Assembly (NCBI GenBank): GCA_009789175.1 | Contig: CP046866.1 | Location: 1,550,001 to 1,614,000 of the forward strand | Length of the DNA: 64,000 bases | Source: Salinibaculum litoreum | GTDB taxonomy: Archaea; Halobacteriota; Halobacteria; Halobacteriales; Haloarculaceae | Direction: 5' to 3' | Shown: one piece after another, positions 17,880 to 25,350 of the stretch | Position numbering within the stretch: the first letter of the stretch is position 1 | Layout: the number at the start of each line of letters is the position of its first letter | Notes under the pieces: generated by a model | The model's input: only the letters and a program-made list of their open reading frames with translations | What the model was told of the DNA's origin: nothing | Databases searched by the model: none | Program-made: the position numbers and the translations under genes

Positions 17880-18440
17880 ATGGCTGGCTGGACCGTTGTA
17901 AAATACGCGAGTGCGTTACTGCTGGTGGTTTCTGGCAGTCTGTGTCTCGTAGCTGCTACCAATCTCACTGCCGATACCCCACAAGGTGAGTACAGGTACG
18001 AAGTGACAGAACTGAACGAGACAGAGGTTCCGTCCCGACTAGCGAAGCAAATCGAACCAGAGAATTCCTCCCGAGCGTCGAACCCAAACGAGACAGCAAC
18101 TCCCTACGCCTCTGAGGCGACATACCGGCTCCGACATTTCAGCAACCTCTCCTCAGCAGCCCAAACAACTTTTCTGAACACACTCGATAGTGGCGGTACC
18201 TATTCGACAGACACCCATCCAGCCGATTTCCAACTCAACTCAGACACGAACAGACGCAACTATGTCCTCTATCAGAACAGTACCTACCAGCTGAAGGGAC
18301 ATGATATCGAAGCAAGCCAGGCCTTCGGTCAGCTCGTTGTTGGAACGACAATGGTTGTTGGTGCGGGTCTGACCGTACTTGGCGGTGGAGTCCTTCTCTG
18401 GTGGAACCGGAAGCGCCTCCGGAAACAGGTTCCGTTCTAG
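17880..18440 (+). CDS. Membrane-anchored extracellular protein of unknown function with many N-glycosylation sequons
   Basis: The 186-aa protein has an N-terminal signal-anchor helix (about 8-26, ASALLLVVSGSLCLVAATN), an external domain of about 115 residues and a C-terminal helix (about 150-175) followed by a basic WWNRKRLRKQ stop-transfer. The external part holds at least six N-x-S/T sequons (NLT, NET, NSS, NET, NLS, NST), so it is probably a glycoprotein. Two to four residues of context around YRYEVTELNET recall other haloarchaeal surface proteins, but I cannot name the family. Third codon positions look much less GC-biased than in neighbours, suggesting acquisition from elsewhere. Confidence 0.7.
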   Translation: MAGWTVVKYASALLLVVSGSLCLVAATNLTADTPQGEYRYEVTELNETEVPSRLAKQIEPENSSRASNPNETATPYASEATYRLRHFSNLSSAAQTTFLNTLDSGGTYSTDTHPADFQLNSDTNRRNYVLYQNSTYQLKGHDIEASQAFGQLVVGTTMVVGAGLTVLGGGVLLWWNRKRLRKQVPF

Positions 18441-18504
18441 CAACTCTCGGTTCCTGTCAGTCGGTCGTGTTGCCAACACAGAGTTGGCCAGGATGACGAC
18501 GGCA

Positions 18505-18642
18505 TTATTTTCGATTGCATGTATCACGACGGGCGGCCTGTTCCGCCGTGTCTCGGTCCATCCGCTCGCGCTTGTCGTGTTCCCCCCGAACGAGCATATA
18601 CAGTACGAGAGAGCTCGCAAGACCGACGATCAGGACGAACAC
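18505..18642 (-). CDS. Possible 45-aa single-helix membrane protein
   Basis: A GTG-initiated frame encodes one strong hydrophobic helix (VFVLIVGLASSLVLYMLV) followed by a highly charged tail (RGEHDKRERMDRDTAEQAAR). It overlaps the end of the zinc-ribbon pseudogene and, in one frame, is continuous with it. It may be a real small gene or part of the decayed neighbour. Confidence 0.3.
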   Translation of the reverse strand: MFVLIVGLASSLVLYMLVRGEHDKRERMDRDTAEQAARRDTCNRK

Positions 18643-18873
18643 GAGTACGAACGACTCAAACAGTACCCGAAGAAAATGTCAACGATGTTTTTTCCCACTC
18701 GTCGTATCCCGATGCAGTTCGGAGTAGCCACAATTGAGTCACGAGACGACTTTGAACGAGTTAGTCAGGATATCGAACATTTTCGGCAAACTACCGACAG
18801 TCGTCGAGATCTCGCCGACGTCCGTCTCCGTGTGACCGCACTTCGGACAGCCGCTATCAGTATCAGGGACCAT
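18630..18873 (-). pseudogene. Broken zinc-ribbon gene (DUF2082 / zinc_ribbon_13 family)
   Basis: Read on the minus strand from ATG 18873, the frame gives CPKCGHTETDVGEISTT and PKMFDILTNSFKVVS, then an in-frame TGA where the family has the third zinc Cys, then NCGYSELHRDTTSGK. In a run of six A bases at about 18690 the frame shifts by one; removing one A restores NIVDIFFG, the normal family ending. Two independent lesions make it a pseudogene. The family is a short nucleic-acid-binding-type zinc ribbon of unknown function, normally about 65-70 residues. The call rests on motif memory. Confidence 0.75.
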
Positions 18874-19057
18874 GGGGTCGCTTGCGGTGGCACCATATCA
18901 AGTGTCACTATACATATAGTATATGTTTGGGTCTTACAGCTGATGGCTCAAACCCCGCCTGCCGCGTTCGTTGTTCGCTCGTATTGCCCACCACCGTGGT
19001 GAATAGATGTGCCGTGTTTACACCAGCCAATAAAAACGAGAGGAGGAATCGGCGGCG

Positions 19058-21028
19058 TTACTGACCGCTGAAGTCGGGATCCTCGTCGGACTGCATCTTC
19101 GAGACGCCTTCGAGGAAGTCGTCGGTACCGATGAGGTGACCGAAGGCCTGCGCCTCGACTTCGAGGCCGGCTTCGGTGTCGTCACGACCGGCGTAGAAGG
19201 CGCGTTTGGTGTACTCCTGTGCCAGCGGCGGGCCGGCGGCGAGGTCCTCGGCGAGACCGAGTGCGGCCTCTTCGAGTTCGCCCGGTTCGACGACCTCGTT
19301 GAGGAAGCCATAGTCTTCCATCGTCTCTGCGTCGTAGTGGTCGCAGGTGAAGATGACCTCCTTGGCGCGGCTCTCGCCGATGAGGTGTTTCAGGCGCTGG
19401 GTGCCGCCCCACCCGGGGAGGATACCGAGGTTGTGCTCGGGCTGCCCGAAGGTCGAGCGGTCCGTGGCGACGCGCATGTCGGCACAGGTGGCAAGCTCCA
19501 TCCCACCACCGAGGGCGTAGCCGTCGATGCCGGCGACGACCGGTATCGAGAGCGTCTCCAGACGACCCCACGTGTCCTGTCCCAGTCGGGAGAGTTCGAT
19601 GGCGTCGATGGGGTTGGCGCTGCTTGCCATCCCTGCGGCGTCAGCACCGGCACAGAACGCGCGGTCGCCGGCTCCGGTGACGAGGAGAGCGCGGGCGTCG
19701 CTGCCCTCGATTTCGTCCATCGCGGCGCCGAACTCTTCGAGCAGTTCCGGCGTGACCGTGTTCATCTGGTGGGGCCGGTCCAGCTCCAGGTGTGCGACAT
19801 CCTCGCTCGGGAACGACAGCGCGAGTGTCTCGAAGTCGACTTCGTCTTCGTCGTCATCGCTCCCGCCGTGGAAACCGCCGTCCTCGGCGGCCTCACGGAG
19901 ACCATCGGAGACCTCGTAGCGAGCGTGACCCGTCTCGTCGTAGGCCGCTTCGAGTGCCTCGATGAGTCCGTCGAGTCCCTCCTTGTCGGCCATCTTGGCG
20001 GGGCCGTCCGGGAAGCCGCCGCCGAGCTTGACGGCCTCGTCGATGTCGTCGACAGGTGCGACATCTTTCTGACGGAGTTTGCCGGTCTCGTTGGCCATCA
20101 CGGCCAGCAGGCGGTCGGCAACGTCCTCGCGGCCGGCATCCGGCGGGTATTCCGCGCCGGGTCCGTCGTCGTAGTCGTAGAACCCAGCACCGGTTTTCTT
20201 GCCGAGCTTCTCGTCGTCGACTGTCTGCTGGAGCAGCGGTGCAGGCTCGTAGGCGTCGCCGAGCACGTCGTGCATGTAATTGAGGACGTGAAGCGTCACG
20301 TCGTTGCCAACCTGGTCGCCCAGTTCGAACGCACCCATCGGCAGCCCGAGGTCGTAGGAGGTTGTCGAGTCGACCTCCTCGATGGTCGCAACGTCCTCGT
20401 CGACGAGCCAGCAGGCCTCGTTCATCAGCGGGACGAGGATGCGGTTGACGATGAAGCCGGGTTCGTCCTTGCGGACGTGGACCGGGCTCTTGCCCATGTC
20501 TTCGGCCAGTTCGGCAACCAACTCGGTTGTCTCCTCGGCCGTGTGCTCGCCGTTGATTACCTCGACGAGGTCCATCTGGACCGGTGGGTTGAAAAAGTGC
20601 ATCCCACAGAACTGCTCGGGACGGTCGGTGACTTCCGACAGCTCCGTGATGGAGAGGCTGGAGGTGTTGGAGGCGAAAATCGTCCGGTCGGGGGCCACCT
20701 CGTCCAGTTCCGTATAGACATCCTTCTTGATGTCCATCTCCTCGATGATGGCCTCGATGACGACATCGGCGTCGCCCGCGGCCTCCTCCATGTCGACGAC
20801 CGGTGTGACACTGTCTTTTGCACTCTCGGCGAGGTCGTCGCCGATGATGTCTTTCTCGGCAAGTTTGTCGAGACTCCACTCGATTTGCTCGTAGCCGTCC
20901 TGAACGATATCTTCCTCGATGTCGCGAAGACGAACGTCGTACCCTGCGAGTGCCGCTACCTCTGCGATACCATGTCCCATGGTGCCCGCGCCAAGCACCG
21001 TAATGGTGTCAATGTCCTCAAGTTCCAT
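19058..21028 (-). CDS. Fused 3-hydroxyacyl-CoA dehydrogenase / enoyl-CoA hydratase
   Basis: The 656-aa bifunctional enzyme carries out two beta-oxidation steps: hydration of enoyl-CoA and NAD-dependent oxidation of the 3-hydroxyacyl-CoA. Residues 1-290 are the dehydrogenase: Rossmann motif VLGAGTMGHGIAEVAALAGY, catalytic FCGMHFFNPPVQMDLVEVI and the dimer region FIVNRILVPLMNEA. Residues about 400-650 are the crotonase-fold hydratase with IDGYALGGGMELATCADM and EHNLGILPGWGGTQRL containing the oxyanion Gly and Glu residues. The order (dehydrogenase first) is reversed relative to bacterial FadB and matches archaeal fusions. It is divergent from the acyl-CoA dehydrogenase at 21150, so both likely act in one fatty-acid or ester pathway. 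Confidence 0.92.
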   Translation of the reverse strand: MELEDIDTITVLGAGTMGHGIAEVAALAGYDVRLRDIEEDIVQDGYEQIEWSLDKLAEKDIIGDDLAESAKDSVTPVVDMEEAAGDADVVIEAIIEEMDIKKDVYTELDEVAPDRTIFASNTSSLSITELSEVTDRPEQFCGMHFFNPPVQMDLVEVINGEHTAEETTELVAELAEDMGKSPVHVRKDEPGFIVNRILVPLMNEACWLVDEDVATIEEVDSTTSYDLGLPMGAFELGDQVGNDVTLHVLNYMHDVLGDAYEPAPLLQQTVDDEKLGKKTGAGFYDYDDGPGAEYPPDAGREDVADRLLAVMANETGKLRQKDVAPVDDIDEAVKLGGGFPDGPAKMADKEGLDGLIEALEAAYDETGHARYEVSDGLREAAEDGGFHGGSDDDEDEVDFETLALSFPSEDVAHLELDRPHQMNTVTPELLEEFGAAMDEIEGSDARALLVTGAGDRAFCAGADAAGMASSANPIDAIELSRLGQDTWGRLETLSIPVVAGIDGYALGGGMELATCADMRVATDRSTFGQPEHNLGILPGWGGTQRLKHLIGESRAKEVIFTCDHYDAETMEDYGFLNEVVEPGELEEAALGLAEDLAAGPPLAQEYTKRAFYAGRDDTEAGLEVEAQAFGHLIGTDDFLEGVSKMQSDEDPDFSGQ

Positions 21029-21120
21029 GATTCAACGTTACATTACTCGCCCGCATGACTTTTGAACGTTTCTTTCCCAGTATGACAACGGAACAGACGT
21101 TTATTCTGACCGGGGTAAAC

Positions 21121-21128
21121 TATAAATT
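21121..21128 (+). promoter_or_regulatory. TATA box for the acyl-CoA dehydrogenase
   Basis: TATAAATT is centred 26 bases before the ATG at 21150. It is one of the best promoter matches in the window and implies a leaderless transcript. Confidence 0.65.
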
Positions 21129-21149
21129 GATTGGTGATTTATCTCACGT

Positions 21150-22310
21150 ATGGACTATGGACTAACTGACGAACAACAGCAGATCCGGGACGAAATCAGG
21201 CGGTTCGCCGAGAACGAGGTGGCGCCAGTCGCCAGCGAGTACGACCGTGCGGAGAAGTATCCACACGATGTCATGGACGAGGCAGCGAAGATGGGGTTGC
21301 TCGGGGCGAACATTCCAGTCGAGTACGGCGGTGCCGGCTACTCCACGCTCGAAACGGCGCTCATCACCGAAGAACTGTTCGCGGTCGACCCCGGCATCGG
21401 CCTCTGTATCACCTCGGCGGCCTTCGGCGCGGAGGCGCTCATCGGCTTTGGCACCGAAGAGCAAAAGGAGGAGTACCTGGAGCCAGTCGCGCGCGGCGAT
21501 GCCATCATGGGTACTGCAATCAGCGAGCCCGATGTCGGGTCCGACGTGTCGTCTGTGGCGACCAGAGCCGAGAAAGACGGCGACGAGTGGGTCATCAACG
21601 GGAGCAAGATGTGGATCACCAACGGGTCGGTGGGCGATTACTTCGTCGTGTTGGTCCAGACCGACCCCGAGGCAGCGGGCCGGTACAACGGCTTCTCACA
21701 GATTATCGTCGAGGCCGACCGCGATGGATTCACGGCCGAGAAGATCACTGGCAAGATGGGTATCCGCGCCTCGGATACCGCCGAGTTGCTCTTCGATGAC
21801 GTGCGCGTCCCCGAGGAGAATCTGGTCGGCAACCGTGGCGGTGGCTTCCTGCAACTGATGCAGTTTTTCGACGAGACCCGAACGGCAGTGGCCGCACAGG
21901 GTGTCGGCATCGCCAAAGGGGCCACCGAGCGCGCACTGGAGTACGCACAGGAACGCGAGCAGTTCGGTCAGTCCATCTCGGAGTTTCAGGCCATCCAGCA
22001 CAAGCTTGCGGATATGCACACGCGAACGGAGGCCGCCCGTCAGCTCACCTACAAGTCGGCCTGGAGCGTCGACGAGGCCGAAGATCAGTTGACGATGCTC
22101 GCCTCGATGGCCAAGGAGTTCGCCTCACGGGTGGCCGTCGACGTGGCCGACGAAGCGGTCCAGATTCACGGCGGCGCGGGCTTCGTCGACGACTTCGATG
22201 TCGAACGGTTCTACCGGGACGCCAAGATTACACAAATCTACGAGGGGACGACCGAAGTGCAGAAAAACATCATCGGCCGGGAACTGCTCGGCAAGGGGAC
22301 GTTTAGCTAA
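21150..22310 (+). CDS. Acyl-CoA dehydrogenase
   Basis: The 386-aa FAD enzyme performs the first step of beta-oxidation, converting acyl-CoA to trans-2-enoyl-CoA. Full-length family features are present: the N-terminal helical domain (LTDEQQQIRDEIRRFAENEV), the FAD strand GTAISEPDVGSD, the middle domain WVINGSKMWITNG, the QAIQHKLADM helix, and the C-terminal FYRDAKITQIYEGTTEVQK containing the catalytic Glu. It is divergent from the hydroxyacyl-CoA dehydrogenase/enoyl-CoA hydratase. Chain length specificity cannot be told. A different paralogue (375 aa) lies at 52991-54118. Confidence 0.92.
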   Translation: MDYGLTDEQQQIRDEIRRFAENEVAPVASEYDRAEKYPHDVMDEAAKMGLLGANIPVEYGGAGYSTLETALITEELFAVDPGIGLCITSAAFGAEALIGFGTEEQKEEYLEPVARGDAIMGTAISEPDVGSDVSSVATRAEKDGDEWVINGSKMWITNGSVGDYFVVLVQTDPEAAGRYNGFSQIIVEADRDGFTAEKITGKMGIRASDTAELLFDDVRVPEENLVGNRGGGFLQLMQFFDETRTAVAAQGVGIAKGATERALEYAQEREQFGQSISEFQAIQHKLADMHTRTEAARQLTYKSAWSVDEAEDQLTMLASMAKEFASRVAVDVADEAVQIHGGAGFVDDFDVERFYRDAKITQIYEGTTEVQKNIIGRELLGKGTFS

Positions 22311-22344
22311 TCGGAGAGACAGGGCTGCAAGCGGGCAAGCGTCG

Positions 22345-23886
22345 TCAGTTGTTGCTCACAGTGCGCATCTCTTCCTCGCCAGATTCGCCGAGCCTGACCG
22401 TCAGCTGCTTGCTTCCTGCCCCGTCAAAGGCCGCTTGCCAGGTCAATTCGACCGACTGTGTCGTGCCAGCGGCAACTGAGACCGTGCGATTCGTGGTCTC
22501 GTTCCCATCGACGAGCAGGAACACGGGTTGCTCGACCGATTGGTCGCCGGCGTTCGTCACGTCGGCTGTGACGGAGACCTCTTCACTCTCGTTTGCATTC
22601 GTCGGATCGACTGAAACGCCGTCGAGGCTCAACTGCGTCGTCTCGGTTCCGTCGGTAGAGTCATCCGACTGCCCATCGGTCGTGGAATCGTTCGACTGCT
22701 CGTCGCCCCCATCGGGGGTACCCGGCGGCGAGGCCGTGGCCGTAGCACTCGTATTCCGCCACTCGACAGCTATCTGGTAGGTGGACTCGTTGATACTGTC
22801 GTTCAACGAGAACTCGAAGGTCCCGTTCTCGTCTATGTTGACGGTGGTTTGATTTTCAACGGTGGTATTCTCGTCTCCACCCTCCATGAGGGTGTAGTTG
22901 AGGGTCTCCGTACTGTTGGTGACTCTGGCATCGTTCTCCGAGAGGTTCCCGGTGACCAGAATGGTCCGTTCACCATCGATCGTCGTCATATTAGCCGAGA
23001 TATCGACCGCAAGAGACGCATCAGCAGGGCCGCCAGTACCGCCGCCACCGCCGTCTCCTGCCGCCCCGCAACTCATTCCCGGGAGGTCGCCAACCACCGG
23101 AATCGAGACACCCAGGAAACACGCACCGTATGTCCCGGCGACGAGAAGCACGACGAGTCCCACGGCGGCGGCTGCAGCGAACATCCGCATCGGGAGCCCG
23201 AACGGGCCTGAAGGCTGGGACTGGCCGTACATCTCCTCCCCGTCAGCGCCGAACAGTTGCTGGCGTTCCCGTCGTTTTCGCTTTTTCATCTCCTCGATGC
23301 GCTGTTCGGTGTCACCCAGCAGCGCCAGCCCGCTGTGTGTGCCTTTCTCGATGACGAGGTCGTACGTGGACAGCGTCGAGCTTTGAGCGTTCTCTGCGAT
23401 AGCGATGTTTGGCCTGTCGATTTCTTTCAGGTACGTGCGCAACAGTTCGGTGGCCTCCTCGTAGGAAGCGACGCCGACGCGGGCCTGCTCACCGTCGTTG
23501 ACGAGGTCAGCGATGTCTTGCCGGGTCGTCCGGTCCCCCGGAGCAGACCCGAACGAGCCACTGCTCAGACTCTCGAAGACCGCTGTGTCGTCTTTCGAGG
23601 TGACCAGTTCCATCCCGTGCTCGTTTCGCATGTGGTCTTCGATGATGCCATGGAAGTTGCTGAGGTCCCCTTCGTCGGTGGTTTCGAGCACGCCGTAGTA
23701 CTGTTCCGAGCGACTCGCCGACGAGTCCCGGGCCCGGAAGAAGGCCACGAACGTGTATGTCGACCCGACCGTCTCCAGCGCGACCCGGACCCCGCTGAAG
23801 AAGAAGTCCTTGATCTCCTCGTCCGTGTCGCCGACGCCGCCTCCAATAGGCACGCCCTGTGAGTCATAGATGGTCAGATCGCTCAT
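22345..23886 (-). CDS. Single-pass membrane protein: cytoplasmic head, glycosylated extracellular tail with CARDB-like domain
   Basis: The 513-aa protein starts at ATG 23886, one base after the upstream GTPase stop. Residues 1-205 are a soluble alpha/beta region without a recognised fold, ending in the basic stretch EEMKKRKRRERQQ. One membrane helix follows at about 234-258. The rest is a Gly-rich linker, an extracellular beta domain with many N-x-S/T sequons (about 285-370), a Ser/Asp/Thr-rich spacer, and a C-terminal CARDB-like Ig-fold (about 418-505: LDGVSVDPTNANESEEVSV). The positive cluster before the helix places the head in the cytoplasm. It is the third gene of the tubulin-GTPase operon and probably links the cytoplasmic partners to the surface. 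Confidence 0.75.
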   Translation of the reverse strand: MSDLTIYDSQGVPIGGGVGDTDEEIKDFFFSGVRVALETVGSTYTFVAFFRARDSSASRSEQYYGVLETTDEGDLSNFHGIIEDHMRNEHGMELVTSKDDTAVFESLSSGSFGSAPGDRTTRQDIADLVNDGEQARVGVASYEEATELLRTYLKEIDRPNIAIAENAQSSTLSTYDLVIEKGTHSGLALLGDTEQRIEEMKKRKRRERQQLFGADGEEMYGQSQPSGPFGLPMRMFAAAAAVGLVVLLVAGTYGACFLGVSIPVVGDLPGMSCGAAGDGGGGGTGGPADASLAVDISANMTTIDGERTILVTGNLSENDARVTNSTETLNYTLMEGGDENTTVENQTTVNIDENGTFEFSLNDSINESTYQIAVEWRNTSATATASPPGTPDGGDEQSNDSTTDGQSDDSTDGTETTQLSLDGVSVDPTNANESEEVSVTADVTNAGDQSVEQPVFLLVDGNETTNRTVSVAAGTTQSVELTWQAAFDGAGSKQLTVRLGESGEEEMRTVSNN

Positions 23887-23887
23887 C

Positions 23888-25333
23888 TTACACCCTCCCA
23901 ATCCTCTCGAGCAGGTCGTCGTATCCGACAGTCATCACCGACCCGCTATCGTCCCGCATCGGTACGCGGTTGCCGTTGTCGTCGACTTTGGTCTGATAGT
24001 AGACGGGATGGATTGTCGTCCCCGCAGTTTCGGTAATCAGACTGTCGATGTTCTCGCTCTGTCGCAGCCGAGTGTTGACGAAGTCGGTGAACTCATCGTA
24101 GTACAGGTGTGCTTCGAGGCCGCGTTCCTCCTCGAACTCCTCTGCGAGGACATCCGCTTTCGTCGCGACGATCATCACGCCCTTCTTATCAGTGGCCTGC
24201 AAGATGCTGAAATACTCGGATATCTCCAGCGGTTCGTTGTTGGTAAACCGCTCGATGTCAACGACGAGCATCAGCGTATCCGCACCGCTGACGCCCTCTG
24301 CGAGCCGCTTCAGTGTGGTGTCCATGTCCTCGTCGGGCACAGCGCCAGTGAGAGCGTCCGGCAGTCGGTCGAGATACTCGCCGGCGTAGTCCATCGCCGA
24401 CAGTTGGATATTGGTGGGGAACACCGAGCCATGGACGTACTGGAACTGGAGTTGCTTGAGTTCACCCCGACCCGTCGCCTCGACAATCCACTCCGTCTCC
24501 TGTCTGTCGAGCGCTTCGAGCATCGACATCAGGTCCTGGCTGGGTTTCAGCGGCGTGTTGCTCTCGTCACCGCGGGACATCTCGAGTGCTTCGAGATACG
24601 CGCCGATCAGGAAGAGGCTCTTCCCCGACGCGCGCGGACCCAGGATGAAGAATTTCTTCTCTGCGTCGTATTTGACGAACTGCCGGAGCGTGACGACGAA
24701 CAGCCCCGCAACGGCAACGTCGAAGACCAGCCCCTCGGTGTTGAGCCCGTAACTACCCGACGACTGCGCGAGTGCGACCCCATCGGACGAGACATCGAGG
24801 ATTGGCGGATACTGAATGTGCAGTTCGAGCAGCCCGATGACCGTCAGCAGCGCCAACAGCAGGTACAGCCCCTTCGAGGCGCGCCGGAACTCAAGTGCCT
24901 CCGCAGTCTGAATCTGTAGCAGGTCCCGACCCCCGCCAATCAGGAAGCCGAGTCCGGCACCGACAAGCAGGATTGGAAACTGGGCGACCAGGTCGACGTT
25001 TGGCGACCCCAGCAGGAGTTCCTGTGACTGAAGCACCAGCAGGCCGACACCGGTCCCCAGCCACAGCAGTGCTGCCTGCCATCGCTTCTTCGGGTCGATA
25101 GTCATCAACACGAGGAACCCGAGAAACATCCCGAACGCGGAGATGCTGATGGCCTGATGGCCCAGCCCGACCAGCAGCCGCAACTGAATCAGTTCCCGTG
25201 TCAGGTGTGCCTCTTCCCACCCCTGGGCCAGCATCTGGGAGAGCGGCTGGGCGAGAATGAGGATGAGCGCAAAATACGCTATGAGTTTGATTTTCTCTCG
25301 GCTCTGTTGGATGTATTCGACGAAGTTGCTCAT
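23888..25333 (-). CDS. Multi-spanning membrane GTPase (P-loop, SRPRB/Ras-like)
   Basis: The 481-aa protein has about six hydrophobic helices in residues 17-217, then a cytoplasmic P-loop domain: Walker A GPRASGKS (232-239), a G3-like DYAG (315-318), a strand LMLVVDI with the following IERF, and a G4-like TKAD (391-394). TKAD in place of NKxD still fits guanine specificity. The fold order resembles small TRAFAC GTPases such as SRPRB or the domains recently called double-GTPases, but I cannot decide which. A tail of about 45 residues contains TAGTTIHPVYYQTKVDDNGN. It is 17 bases after the tubulin-like gene and 1 base before the CARDB gene, so all three are one operon. Confidence 0.75.
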   Translation of the reverse strand: MSNFVEYIQQSREKIKLIAYFALILILAQPLSQMLAQGWEEAHLTRELIQLRLLVGLGHQAISISAFGMFLGFLVLMTIDPKKRWQAALLWLGTGVGLLVLQSQELLLGSPNVDLVAQFPILLVGAGLGFLIGGGRDLLQIQTAEALEFRRASKGLYLLLALLTVIGLLELHIQYPPILDVSSDGVALAQSSGSYGLNTEGLVFDVAVAGLFVVTLRQFVKYDAEKKFFILGPRASGKSLFLIGAYLEALEMSRGDESNTPLKPSQDLMSMLEALDRQETEWIVEATGRGELKQLQFQYVHGSVFPTNIQLSAMDYAGEYLDRLPDALTGAVPDEDMDTTLKRLAEGVSGADTLMLVVDIERFTNNEPLEISEYFSILQATDKKGVMIVATKADVLAEEFEEERGLEAHLYYDEFTDFVNTRLRQSENIDSLITETAGTTIHPVYYQTKVDDNGNRVPMRDDSGSVMTVGYDDLLERIGRV

Positions 25334-25350
25334 ACTACTTGCCTCGAAAA

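Noticed and set aside
18738-18740. TGA as selenocysteine in the zinc ribbon
   Set aside because: Haloarchaea are not known to encode selenocysteine, no SECIS-like element is visible, and a separate frameshift follows, so a pseudogene is simpler.
18912-18926. ACATATA-G-TATATGT inverted repeat
   Set aside because: It is most simply the AT-rich TATA region of the pseudogene; symmetry is expected by chance in such sequence.
18379-19002. 207-codon plus-strand frame
   Set aside because: It lies antisense to the zinc-ribbon pseudogene and has no family motif; its length reflects the overlap with that decayed gene.
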